From: Diacronema lutheri
Taxonomy: Eukaryota; Haptophyta; Pavlovophyceae; Pavlovales; Pavlovaceae
NCBI GenBank assembly: GCA_019448385.1
Contig: JAGTXO010000009.1
Coordinates: 868,001-932,000, forward strand
Direction of reading: 5' to 3'
Length of the DNA: 64,000 nucleotides
Shown here: positions 29,679 to 38,944 of the stretch, in pieces
Position numbering within the stretch: position 1 is the stretch's first letter
Layout of the letters: the number at the start of each line of letters is the position of its first letter
Translations under genes and position numbers: made by a program
The notes under the pieces: generated by a model
What the model saw: the letters and a program-made list of their open reading frames with translations, nothing else
What the model was told of the DNA's origin: nothing
Databases searched by the model: none

Positions 29679-30620
29679 ATGGCGGCACGGCGCGTCCTAT
29701 GGAGCGGGTTGTCGTGTCGGCGCGTCGCGCTCGGTGCGCGCGCGCTGCGCGGGGTGGGCACCGCGAGCCGCGCGCTGCCACCGCTCAGCTCCGAGAGGAG
29801 CGCGCGTGCCGACGACGGCGGCGGCGAAGCCGGCGGCGCCGGCGGCGCGACGGCCGCCGCCCTGCACCCTCTCGTGCATCGGCTCAACACGACGCTCGAG
29901 GACTACCCGATCCCATCGTTTGTCGGCTTCATCGGACTCTCGTACGGCGTGTTTGGCGCCAGCTTCGTCGTGCTCAACACCGCCGGCTTCGACATGCCCG
30001 CGCTGGCGGTCGCTGGCGCCGTCAGCCGATTGACGCGCTGGTTCAAAAAGCCCGTCGACGTCGCGCTCACGCTGCTGCTCGCGCGCGCCTTCCCCGCGTC
30101 GACGGCGATCAAGCTGGGGCCACTGATTGTCCCGCAGCTGCCCAGGGAGGAGAGCCGACCAGACGCCACGGCCGCGGGCGACGGCGGCGGCGGGCTGCTG
30201 CTCGCGCGCTGGGCCGACTTTGCGACGCGCTGGCTCGAGGGCCCGGTGAATCGGTACGGCGCGCCGTTCATGCTCGCGCGCTGGATCACGGGGCTCTCGC
30301 TCGTGACGCTGACCACCACCGTCGTGCACGCCGGCGTCGACATCACCGCCGTCCTCGCGCCCGTCTTCTCCGACACGCAGGCGCTCGCCGCCGTGAGCGG
30401 CACCGCGAGCGCGCTCGCCGGCGCGATGGTGACCAACACGCTCTCGCTGCCGCTGCGCGTGCTGCTCTTCGCGCAGTTGGCGCGGCCGCTCTTCGTCGCG
30501 ATGCGCCTCACGCCCGTCACGCACGCGTCGACGCCGGCCGTGCCCGTGGCGGGCGACGCGTCGCGGGCAGCACCGCCCGCTGCTAGCGTGCCAGCGTCGC
30601 CGGCCCCGACGAGATCCTGA
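29679..30620 (+). CDS. FAM210/DUF1279 mitochondrial membrane protein
   Basis: A 313-aa single-exon frame starts MAARRVLWSGLSCRRVALGA, an Arg/Ala/Ser-rich amphipathic stretch typical of a mitochondrial presequence. The DUF1279 core follows: VHRLNTTLEDYPIPSFVGFI, GLSYGVFGASFVVLN, then LTRWFKKPVDVALTLLLARA. A second conserved block, YGAPFMLARWITGLSLV, lies near residue 205. Animal FAM210A/B are inner-membrane proteins linked to mitochondrial translation and metabolism. Two or three membrane segments are apparent and the C-terminus is Pro/Ala-rich and disordered. The family call is clear and the molecular activity is unknown. Confidence 0.85.
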   Translation: MAARRVLWSGLSCRRVALGARALRGVGTASRALPPLSSERSARADDGGGEAGGAGGATAAALHPLVHRLNTTLEDYPIPSFVGFIGLSYGVFGASFVVLNTAGFDMPALAVAGAVSRLTRWFKKPVDVALTLLLARAFPASTAIKLGPLIVPQLPREESRPDATAAGDGGGGLLLARWADFATRWLEGPVNRYGAPFMLARWITGLSLVTLTTTVVHAGVDITAVLAPVFSDTQALAAVSGTASALAGAMVTNTLSLPLRVLLFAQLARPLFVAMRLTPVTHASTPAVPVAGDASRAAPPAASVPASPAPTRS

Positions 30621-31388
30621 TTGGCCGCAGCGTCGGGCGCACCTGCCCGCGAGATGCGCCGCGAGCCGTCGGGTCTGCCACGAAGCGTCTCGCGGGCACA
30701 AACGCCCCGTATTCCCCGCTGGGCCTCGAGGGTTGGAGGGAGGGCCTTGAGGTGCGCATGTGCGCTGGCGCGATCGAGGGCTGGTGGGCGGATCACGGTG
30801 CCCAGTCTTTGTGGAGGTGGCGGCCGTGGCGTGCGTGCAGAAAGGACGGCGCCTGTTGCGGCGTGCAAACTCCGCGCCTGCAAGCAGCGCGTGTTCACTC
30901 TGCGATTCTGTCCTGCCGGAGGGACAACTAGCGGTGGGATCGGGTGTGCGATGGTCTTGTCGCCCCGGGAGCTGATCGCAGCGGCGCCTGCCGCCTTTGG
31001 GCCGGCGACACGGGCAATCGCGGCGAGGGCGATGGTGAGGGCGGCGGTGACGATGGCGGCGATGGCGGCTGCGGCGGCGGCAGGCGATGCAGCGGGCATA
31101 CCACCTTCACGGGAAGTACCATGCGTACGCTGCGCAGAATTGCAGCTCTTGCCCTTTGTCCGCCTTAATAAGCAGACGAAGCTGCGCGGAACGCTCGACG
31201 TGCGGCGCCACGCCCTGGGCAATGGCTGGCCTGCATTTTTCGTTGCTCCGAAGTCGACGTCGCAACGGTGCAAATTTAATGAGGCGAATTATTCACGCTT
31301 TCGGAACGCGAATGCAGCTGTCAAGTCCCAAGACGTGATGCATAATGTGGTTCATCATCCCCTTTAAGACCCACGAGGCCGCGACACG
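30621..31388. other. Intergenic stretch without a recognised gene
   Basis: I see no convincing coding frame, RNA gene or repeat in these 768 bp. The last 200 bp are noticeably richer in A+T than the surroundings and may contain the promoter of the membrane/TIR-like gene at 31389. The long minus-strand frame crossing the region is antisense to the FAM210-like gene and looks like a shadow. Confidence 0.6.
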
Positions 31389-33144
31389 ATGCCGCGAGCG
31401 ACGACGGGCACGGTCACGCCGGCGGTTGAGCCGGACCGGCGCGTGCCGGCGGCGGAGAGTACGGCGCCGCGCATCATCAACCGCTTGGCCGTGCTGCGCG
31501 CCGCCGGCCGTCGCCGCCGCTGGCGTGTGCAAGGCGTGCCGATTGCGCTCGGCTCGCTCGCCGGGCTCATCGGCTTTGCGCTCTTCGTGTACGAGTTCCT
31601 GCGCGCAAAGTCGGCGTTCACGGGGCGGACCAACGCGAGCTTCGGTGGGCTCATCTGCGCCCATCTCGGCCCTTTCTCTGCAGCCCTCGCCCTCCGCCCG
31701 CAGGACGGGACGCTGCTGCTCGCGCTGCTCGCGACGCTCGCGATCGTGTACTTTGGCGGCGGCTTCGGGGGCGTCGTACCGTTCGTCGTCAAGCCGATGC
31801 GCGCGAACGACGTTGCGCTGCAGCTCATGTGGGTGCGCCACGCGCTCGGCATGATCGGTGGCCTGTGCGCCTCCGCCGCGAGCGCCATGACGCTCTACTC
31901 GTGCGCGCGTCTCGGCACGTCGATGCGCGTGGCTCACCGGCGCATGTGGCTGACGGCTGGCTGGCTCAACGCGTTCCTGACGTTCGCGTACGGCGCGTAT
32001 GTGGTGATCGCCGCGGCGTACCCACGGCCCGGGCTCGTCGAGCGCTCCCACCTGCCCGTCCTCCTCGTGCTGACGGCCCTGACGGCGTGCATCAGCGCGC
32101 TCAGCTTCTGGGAGCCGCTGCAGGAGCGCGTGCACGCGTGGCTCGCGCAGAGGGGCGAGTCGGTGAGCGTTGCGGCGGGCATCTCTGAGCTGCTATGCGG
32201 GCGCTCGCCCGAGAAGGCCGTCGCCGACGCGCGAGAGTACTTCCGCGCCGTGCCGCTCGACCGCCTCCGCCGTGAGCACCTTCGGCAGTACACAAGCGCG
32301 GACGCCGAGCCGCCAGTCGAGAGCACGGACGACACGCGCGACGTCGAATCGTACCTGAGCTCGCGCGTGTGCGACTCGGATGCGACGGTCGACTCGGCGA
32401 GGCGCAGCGCCATCCCGCCGCCCATGGGCGCGCTGCGGCCAACCGCTGGCGCGCGCGCGAGCTCGGTGAGCCGGCGCGCCGTTGGCGCCATGTTCGACGC
32501 ATGCTTCGCGAACGAGTGTGTGCGCGCGTCGCTCGGCTCCGTGGACGCGTTCATCTCGCACTCGTGGCACGACGACGCCGACCTCAAGTGGGAGGCGCTG
32601 CAGGGCTGGGCGGCGCGCGTTTGTCGCCGCGCACGGGCGCGAGCCGACGGTGTGGTTCGACGGTCTGTGCATCGTGCAGAAGCCCGAGCTGATCGCGCGG
32701 CAGCTGGCAAGCCTGCCCGTCTACCTCGCGGGCTGTCGCACGCTGCTCGTCCTGCGTGGCGCGTCGTACACGACGCGGCTGTGGTGCCTGCTCGAGCTGT
32801 TCATCTTCTCGGAGATGGGCGCAGGCCCCGACCAGATCCACGTCGCGCGGCTCGCCGATAGGGACACGGCGCCGGGCGGGGGCGTAAGAAGCGGCTGGTC
32901 CGGCTCCGGCCCAGCAGGTTTGCGCGGTGCGGCCGCGCCCAGAGCATCCAGGATGTCGCTCGCCGGCTTCGACGTGCGCAACGCGATGACGAGCGACCCG
33001 CGCGACCGGCAGGCCCTCCTCGCCGTCATCGAGAACGCGGGCGCGGGCGCCGACGCGTTCAACGCGTGGGCGAGGCCGATGCTGGCGAGAGGGCCGAACC
33101 CCCCGCCCCCCTCTCCCACCCCATTCCTCCCCCCTCCCCCCTGA
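31389..33144 (+). CDS. Five-pass membrane protein with cytosolic TIR-like domain, frame interrupted once
   Basis: The ATG at 31389 opens a protein with about five hydrophobic segments (GVPIALGSLAGLIGFALFVY, LLLALLATLAIVYFGGGFGG, ALGMIGGLCASAASAMTLYS, LNAFLTFAYGAYVVIAAAY, LPVLLVLTALTACISALSFW). A cytosolic TIR-like domain follows: VDAFISHSWHDDADLKWEAL, then TVWFDGLCIVQKPELIARQL, GCRTLLVLRGASYTTRLWC and LLELFIFSEMG. The first motif is in one frame and the rest in the next, the change falling around 32605-32625 in a GC-rich stretch (GGCGGCGCGCG) with no room for an intron. This is either a base-call indel or a genuine disabling frameshift. Similar membrane proteins are widespread in algae and protists; their function is unknown. 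NADase activity, as in SARM1-type TIRs, cannot be assumed. Confidence 0.65.
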
Positions 33145-33336
33145 AACAAGTCCCCGAGCGCCCTCTCTTGAATACCGAAAACATGGCATCGCGGTGCCCA
33201 CCATTTGACCAGGGTGCCGCGCCACAGGATGCCGCGCGCTCTCGACACATGGCTTCGTTGCCTTTGAGTAAAGGCTGTCACTCCCGATTCACACGAGCGT
33301 GCGGCGCTGGGACAGCGAGGGCGGCGACGCTCCGCA

Positions 33337-34275
33337 TCAGCAATCGTCGCTGCCGTCCGACTCGGGCCCGGTGCCTGAGTCCGAGTCCGAGCCCGAGTCC
33401 GAGTTGGCCGTGTCGCTCGCGTCGGCCGCCGCGCCCGCAGTGTCGGCGGCCGCAGCTGCCGCGAGGCGCACTTGTCCGGCCGGCATCGGGCGCGCGAGCG
33501 TCGGCGGCCGCGCCGCGCCGCGCTGAAGCGCGACGGCGGCCTTGAACAGGTTGCGCGCCTCGTTCCAGTCGCGCATGTACACAACGCCGCACCGGTCGCA
33601 CTTGATGATTTTCCAGGCGAGGTCGCCATTACCATGATCCATGAAGCGGTGGCACTCACCGCAGCAGCCCGGCCGCGAGCAAGCCTTGGTCGTGCGGTAC
33701 TCGTCCAGGTACGCGACCAAATAGCCCGCCTCGACGAGCGCGCTGACGAGCCAGCTCGTGCGCGCCCTGTTCCAATCGCCCATCGCGATGGCAACCTCGT
33801 CCGGACCACCAAAGGCGTCTCGAAAGCTCTGTACCACCAGCGCCTTGGCGCGCCGGCGGGCGTTCGCCTCGTTCATCTTGTCCTTGCGGTAGACCTTGCG
33901 ACGGTGGAAGTAGCCGTCTGCACACGCGTCCGCCTCGAGCTGGCGCTTGGCGTACGCGCAGTACGCGGGCAGCGCACAGGACTCGGAAGGCTTGACCGCG
34001 CGCAGCAGTTCGTCGATGTTCTTCCCGGCGCGCGGCGAGTATGTAGCGCGCTCTGCGCGTTTGCGCGCGAGCCGGGCCGCCTGCGCGATGTCGCGTCGCT
34101 CGAGGCGCGCGCGGTCCTCGCGCGAAAGCTTCCACGTGATCTTCTCGCCGCCTTGCTCGGAAAAGGCGAAGTCGTAGGCCTTTCCCGGGTCGACGCCGAC
34201 CATCCAGAAAAGCAGCGGCGCGACAAGCGCCTCCATGCGACCCGGCCCCTCCCGGCCACGCTTGATCATGACCAT
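33337..34275 (-). CDS. Fanzor (eukaryotic TnpB-like) RuvC nuclease, N-terminally incomplete
   Basis: The frame of 312 aa starts at the ATG at 34275, with an in-frame TGA only 12 bp upstream. RuvC-I is MVGVDPGKAYDFAF (D29). A middle helix block leads to VAIAMGDWNRARTSW, and LDEYRTTKACS carries E192, the relocated glutamate described for Fanzors. A zinc ribbon follows (C199, C204/C205, C208, then C226 and C229), and RuvC-III is YMRDWNEARNLF (D236). Residues 260-312 are an acidic Ser/Asp tail. TnpB and Fanzor proteins are RNA-guided DNA nucleases of transposons. The roughly 150-200 residues normally before RuvC-I, which bind guide RNA and target, are absent. Either an upstream exon was missed or the gene is a truncated remnant. 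No guide-RNA end was identified. Confidence 0.85.
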   Translation of the reverse strand: MVMIKRGREGPGRMEALVAPLLFWMVGVDPGKAYDFAFSEQGGEKITWKLSREDRARLERRDIAQAARLARKRAERATYSPRAGKNIDELLRAVKPSESCALPAYCAYAKRQLEADACADGYFHRRKVYRKDKMNEANARRRAKALVVQSFRDAFGGPDEVAIAMGDWNRARTSWLVSALVEAGYLVAYLDEYRTTKACSRPGCCGECHRFMDHGNGDLAWKIIKCDRCGVVYMRDWNEARNLFKAAVALQRGAARPPTLARPMPAGQVRLAAAAAADTAGAAADASDTANSDSGSDSDSGTGPESDGSDDC

Positions 34276-34538
34276 GACTCTCGTGTATCAAATTGAATTT
34301 CGTGGACGGACGGGAGAGGACAGATTGGGTGTGCTTTTTCGGGAGGACGGACGGAGGACGTCACATCATCAGGCGGCTTTCGAGCCCCGTCGCGGACTGA
34401 TGGCCATGGACTGACGGGCGTGCGGCGTCGCGGGCGGAGTCGAGGACTTTGTCCGGCGAGGTGGGGAGCGCGCGTGCGAGCGCGCCGACCGCATGTGCGA
34501 GATGCGCCGACCCCGCGCCGCCGCTGATCGCGCCCACC

Positions 34539-34573
34539 CCCCCCCCCCCCCCCTTCCCCCCCCCCCCCCCCCC
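34539..34573. repeat. C homopolymer tract
   Basis: About 35 bp of C interrupted once by TT, followed by a CT-rich segment. On the minus strand this is a G-run about 265 bp upstream of the Fanzor ATG. Similar G/C homopolymers occur at 41914, 44278, 44862, 45307 and 46714. Confidence 0.85.
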
Positions 34574-35203
34574 TCCCCCTCCTCCTCTCCCGCCGCCGAC
34601 TGCCCAACTTGCTCGTCGTGGTCGTCTGGCCCCTCCTACCGCCTTGAGACCGGGCCAATCACACGTCGGCGCGCTGCCCAAGGCCCACGATGCCCTAGTC
34701 GAGCAGGTCGGCCCTGCCGCAGGCGCGCGCGCCCGCGCTCACGCACCGCGACCGACCTGACGCGCGCACGCCGTCGCGCCGCCGTGCGCCCGCCGACCTG
34801 CCGCCTCTTTCGCGCGCTGGGCAGCTTGGCGCCGACCGGCGCAGCACGGCGAACAGACCTCTCCAAGCGCGCGTCGGCGGCCGGCCTGCCCACGACGGCC
34901 GGCGAGGCACAGCCGAGCCGTCGAGCGAGCGCGGTGTTGGCCCGGGGCCTTCATCCTGCGCAGGCTCGACGGCTCGGCTGCGCATCTGGCGGCGAGCAGC
35001 CACCACACGAAGCGGCGCTGCGCGCTCGCGCGCGCAGGGCCCATCTCTCGGCCTGCTGATGCCCCGTGACGCAGTCTGGCGGGAGTGGTCACACCATCAC
35101 CCGCCGGGCGAGCGTCCAGTTCTCCTCTTCCAAAGAGCGCACGGCATCATCCTGCCCGCCGCGGGCTTCGGTCTGCGGGCTTTCGAGCAAGGGCGTTATG
35201 TAC

Positions 35204-35291
35204 CTGTCGTCCCCAACGACCACGACTCGGAGCGTGCGTTGGAGCAGCTGTCGTCCCCAACGACCACGACTCGGAGCGTGCGTTGGAGCAG
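35204..35291. repeat. Perfect 44-bp tandem duplication
   Basis: The unit starts CTGTCGTCCCCAACGACCAC and ends GTGCGTTGGAGCAG. It occurs twice in direct succession (35204-35247, 35248-35291) without mismatch, indicating a recent duplication. Confidence 0.95.
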
Positions 35292-35550
35292 CACAAGCGC
35301 AGAGGCGCCGACCCCCTCCGGCAGCGTGTCCAACACGACGAACAACATGTGGGGTCGATCGGCCTAGGCCGTTGACGACGGTACATAGAGTAGAGAGTCG
35401 GAGACTCCTGCAGGGACTCACGTAGGGCCTGCACGCCGGCCTACGTCAGGACAGCGGGGTCAGCACCAGCTGCGGGGGGATCGAGTAGCCACCAATGTCG
35501 TCGGTATATAGGGCGCGGTCCGGGCTGGTCCGGCCAGTGTAAGGCTGAGA

Positions 35551-35568
35551 GTACGACCCGGGTCGTAC
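35551..35568. repeat. Perfect 18-bp palindrome
   Basis: GTACGACCCGGGTCGTAC is its own reverse complement. It lies in a non-coding stretch and could be a dimeric binding site or chance. Nothing else supports a function. Confidence 0.5.
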
Positions 35569-36222
35569 AATCAAGGGTTAAAAGCCAGCCAATGAGCGCT
35601 CGAGGGGTCGGGGCGAGGCTTATGACGAGCCTAGGACCGAGACACCCTCCTGACCGGCCGATTTGGAGTAGAATTCGGGGTCGAGCGGGCGCGGCGGACG
35701 GAGGGCCCGAGCCGGGCCGACGGAGGGTCCGACCCCGGAATGCGGGCGACCGGAAGGGCTTGGGTGATTTACGCCTAGTAGAATAGAATGGCGGATTCCG
35801 GGGGGGCTCGCAACTGGCATCGCGCAAGCTGAGGCCCCCTGACTGACCGGACCGCGCCGAGTGCGCGTGCACCCCGTGGAGGGCGCGGCCAGTCGGACAC
35901 TCTTCGCGACTGAGCTCGCCGCGGCATACCGTGCGCTGCGCCGGCGCGCTACTTGCCGTTGGCCGAGCTGCGGGTGTTGCGCACCGCCGTGTTGCGCAGC
36001 CAGCGGCTGGATGCGCCGGTGGCCGGAACCTTGGCGCGCTTTGGCTAAGCGACCTCGGCCTGCACAGACTCGAACGCGTGCGTAAACTCGAGGCGTTGCA
36101 GGTGGCGAGCACGTGAGTTCGCGTAGGAAGTCTTGTACTCGGTGGCCTGACTGTCGACCGACGAGAGCTTGGGCGAGTTCGGCGGCACGTTGGCTCACTT
36201 GGGCTCGGTGCGCGGCTCTGCC

Positions 36223-36255
<33 letters not shown>

Positions 36256-36329
36256 CTTCGGACTCGCTGCCCGGCTCTGCCTGTGCGGGCGCGATGCACT
36301 CGGACTCGATGCCCGGCTCTGCCTTCGTG

Positions 36330-37193
36330 GGCGCGGTCGCGGGCACGGGCGCGCCCTCGACCCCGTCGCGGTTGAAGACATCGAACTCGACGCACACGCC
36401 GTGGTCCTTGAAGTCGGTGGCCTCGCTGTCGTTCGCGTAAGCCTCGGGCGAACTCGCAACGAGCGACGACATCTCGGCGTGGAGCCAGCACATCTCATGC
36501 TGCACCGCGTGTTCAGGTTCTCGAGCGCTCCGTTGAAAGAGTCACTCTCACCGAGGCGCTCGCTGCACCACACCAGATAGCCATCGAGCTTGTGAGCGTG
36601 CTCGTGCGCCCGTGCGAGGTCCTTGGAGAGCGCGTCGGCGCGCGCGCACATGCCGTCGCATGACTTGGCCGGTGTCATGCTGTGCTTCCAAGGCCTGGTG
36701 CTCGGCGTTGAGCGTGTCGTGATCCTCGCGAACGAGCTGCAACCAGCTGCAGCAGCCGCGCGACGCCGCTGTCGCCGACGATGCGCTGGAGCATGTGGCC
36801 CATGAGGTGTGCGCGGCACGTGGCGAGCGCCACATTTTTGCGCAGCAGCGCGAGGATCCGGGCGCCGCGGACGAGCCGGCCCATGCACTTGAGCGCGTAG
36901 ATTCGGCCGCACATGCACGCGCCGACGACCGAGTCGGCGGGCCCGCCGTCGAGCCAAAAGTTGGCCTCGGCCGCATCGCGGCGGCGGGCGACGCGCTGAA
37001 GGATGCGCACGCGGTAGTGCCGGTCGACGAGCAGCTCGTCGCCGAAGATCTCGTCGGGCAGCAGCTCGGAGACGTTCTGGGGGTACATGCTGTGCGAGCG
37101 TGCACGCGACGAGATCTCGTCGGGCGTGCCGTCCGTTCGTTCAGAGCAGAGCGCGTCGGACCGGCAGACAGACGATGCAGCGCGCGAAGGCAC
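36330..37193 (-). pseudogene. Decayed gene of unknown family with coiled coil
   Basis: On the minus strand, protein-like segments continue one another but change frame about three times: LLPDEIFGDELLVDRHYRV, then LNAEHQALEAQHD, then ADALSKDLARAHEHAHKLDG and LGESDSFNGALENLN, then HEMCWLHAEMSSLV and EATDFKDHGVCVEFDVFN. The first frame change is explained by a 10-bp tandem duplication near 36735-36755 (AACGAGCTGC, AACCAGCTGC on the plus strand). The middle is a heptad-like coiled coil with Leu/Ala spacing. I do not recognise the family. The 5' end may extend toward 37400. The 3' end runs into a (GCGGGC)n microsatellite near 36225. Its density of frame breaks, beside MITEs and a Fanzor, points to a dead insertion. 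Confidence 0.45.
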
Positions 37194-37516
37194 CTGCGGC
37201 GCGCGGCGTGGCCTCGCGTGCCGTCACGAAGCCGCCTGCGCGCACTGCGGAGGCGGCGAGCGCGACGAGGGCGGGCGCGGACGAGGTGCTGAGCGGCGTC
37301 ACGTACGCGCCCTCGCTCGCCGAGCTCGACGCCGCGGCGCTGACGATGCGCGCGGCGTACCACACCGACCGCCCCTGAGACGATGCGCGGCGCCCGCGGA
37401 GGACTGGTCCGTTGGCGCGCAAACCGTGGGCGAAAGGGCGCGAAGCCAACGGCCGTCCGCGCACGTTCAAACGCGCGCATACGGGTGGCATCCTCCCACC
37501 TTCGGCGCCGCTTTCC

Positions 37517-37808
37517 AAAAGGGTGTAGGGTGTAGGGTGTAGGATGCAAAACAAGCCCTCCCCACATTTGGGCCCGACGTCATTCCTTCTTCGAAGCCGT
37601 GACGTTACTCACATACGAGTACCTTTACTTAGTGTAGGATGTATCTATTCTCTAGGTATTTGCATAGTGTAGGGTGTAGGATAAGTACGGTTACGAAAGT
37701 CCTACAGGGAGTGAAGGAATGACGCTGTGACGAAAGAAGGAATGACGTCGGGCCCAAATGTGGGGAGGGCTTGTTTTGCATCCTACACCCTACACCCTAC
37801 ACCCTTTT
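37517..37808. mobile_element. MITE-like element, copy 1 (292 bp)
   Basis: The element is bounded by AAAAGGGTGTAGGG and its reverse complement CCCTACACCCTTTT. The terminal inverted repeats extend about 75 bp inward, past GCAAAACAAGCCCTCCCCAC and GGGCCCGACGTCATTCC. It has no coding capacity and is much less GC-rich than the surroundings. It contains three tandem GTGTAGG heptamers at each end. Flanks (GGCGCCGCTTTC on the left, GAAAGCGGCGGCGCC on the right) are themselves complementary, so the exact termini and target duplication are ambiguous. Confidence 0.8.
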
Positions 37809-38067
37809 AGAAAGCGGCGGCGCCTCGGAGCATGGCGGCTCGACAGCATGGCGCCTCGACAGCATGGCGTCGTCCAGCGTGGCGTCCAGGATGGCGACTG
37901 CGCCCGGGCCGTGACGCCGCGACGTCGTTCGGCTGCGTCACGGAGGAGCGCCATCCGTGCGCCACGGAGGAGCGGCAGGACCACGACGCGGCGTGACGCT
38001 GGACGACGCCATGCTGTATAGGCGCCATGCTGTCGAGCCGCCATGCTCTGAGGCGCCGCCGCTTTTC
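37809..38067. repeat. Spacer between the two MITE-like copies, itself palindromic
   Basis: The outer 75 bp on each side (AAAGCGGCGGCGCCTCGGAG on the left and its near-complement on the right) are inverted repeats containing repeated CGACAGCATGGCG motifs. Together with the inverted elements this makes 37505-38370 one near-symmetric palindrome of about 860 bp centred near 37938. Confidence 0.75.
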
Positions 38068-38359
38068 AAAAGGGTGTAGGGTGTAGGGTGTAGGATGCAA
38101 AACAAGCCCTCCCCACATCTGGGCCCGACGTCATTCCTTCTTTCGTCACAGCGTCATTCCTTCACTCCCTGTAGGACTTTCGTAACCGTACTTATCCTAC
38201 ACCCTACACTATGCAAATACTTAGAGAATAGATACATCCTACACTAAGTAAAGGTACTCGTATGTGAGTAACGTCACGGCTTCGAAGAAGGAATGACGTC
38301 GGGCCCAAATGTGGGGAGGGCTTGTTTTGCATCCTACACCCTACACCCTACACCCTTTT
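38068..38359. mobile_element. MITE-like element, copy 2 (292 bp), inverted relative to copy 1
   Basis: Same length and termini as copy 1. The asymmetric interior appears as the reverse complement of copy 1: copy 1 reads GACGTTACTCACATACGAG where copy 2 reads CTCGTATGTGAGTAACGTC. Only a few substitutions separate them, so the duplication is recent or kept homogeneous by gene conversion. Confidence 0.8.
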
Positions 38360-38469
38360 AGAAAGCGGCGGCGCCTCAGAGCATGGCGCCCGCCCGCTCG
38401 AGCCGGACCTCCGCGCAGCCGGACTCGCCCCGCCCCGGGCTGCTCTGGCTGGGCGACGTCGTGCGCGCC

Positions 38470-38800
38470 TCAGAACGCCGCGCTCGCCACGCGCACGTAG
38501 CCCTCGTCCGGGTCCGGCTCGGGCGCCGCGTCGCGCACCGAGCGCGACGCGGCCTCGACGCCCGGCGTTTCGGCACGCGAGGCGACGGATGCCTCGTCCG
38601 GCCGGCCCCACGGCAGCTGCAGCTCGAGCTGGCGCTGGATGATGCGCGGCGTCGCCACGCGCCCGTGCTGCACCTCGCGACGTCGCGCGCGCACGTAGAG
38701 CACGATCGCCACCGAGCCGCTGAGGCCCATCATCGCGCCGAGCAGCACCGAGATTGTGGTCTCATTGTCTGCTTGGGCGCGAACGGAAAACGCGCGAAGG
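38470..38800 (-). CDS. C-terminal exon of a small single-pass membrane protein
   Basis: The minus-strand frame ending at 38470 contains ATLRAFSVRAQADNETTISV, a hydrophobic helix VLLGAMMGLSGSVAIVLYV, a stop-transfer RARRR, then a polar tail (RIIQRQLELQLPWGRPDEAS) ending DEGYVRVASAAF. This reads as a type I-like membrane anchor with a cytosolic tail. The 5' end is uncertain because the frame upstream of 38800 looks non-coding, so an intron is likely. Its 5' end faces the SSB-helicase gene (ATG 38945). I do not recognise the family. Confidence 0.4.
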
Positions 38801-38944
38801 GTGGCGACGAAGATCGTTGGGTTGGGTTGGGCCACCGGCTCCCGAGGATTGCTTGTGGCGCTCGACTGACCGTTGGCCCAGCTTTTTTTTTTCTCGAACC
38901 TACTGTGGAGCCGCCTGCAGCGTGATCTCCCGCGCACAACGACC

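Larger units (their letters stand above)
34276..35440. other. Gene-free stretch upstream of the Fanzor
   Basis: No frame here looks like a protein, and I could not find a convincing N-terminal Fanzor exon. The stretch contains a C-rich homopolymer (34539-34573), a 44-bp tandem duplication (35204-35291) and otherwise unremarkable GC-rich sequence. Confidence 0.6.

Noticed and set aside
32884-32917. Short intron (GTAAGA...CAG) in the TIR-like gene
   Set aside because: 34 bp is too short for a spliceosomal intron here (others are 117-667 bp) and it does not repair the frame break upstream.
35441-36300. Large minus-strand frames rich in Arg/Pro/Ser near 35.4-36.3 kb
   Set aside because: No hydrophobic core or recognisable motif, and the frames overlap a (GCGGGC)n microsatellite. 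They look like composition artefacts below the coiled-coil pseudogene.
37525-38355. Telomere-like heptamers (GTGTAGG repeated)
   Set aside because: Only about three tandem copies at each MITE end, not TTTAGGG, and internal to the contig. They belong to the element's terminal inverted repeats.
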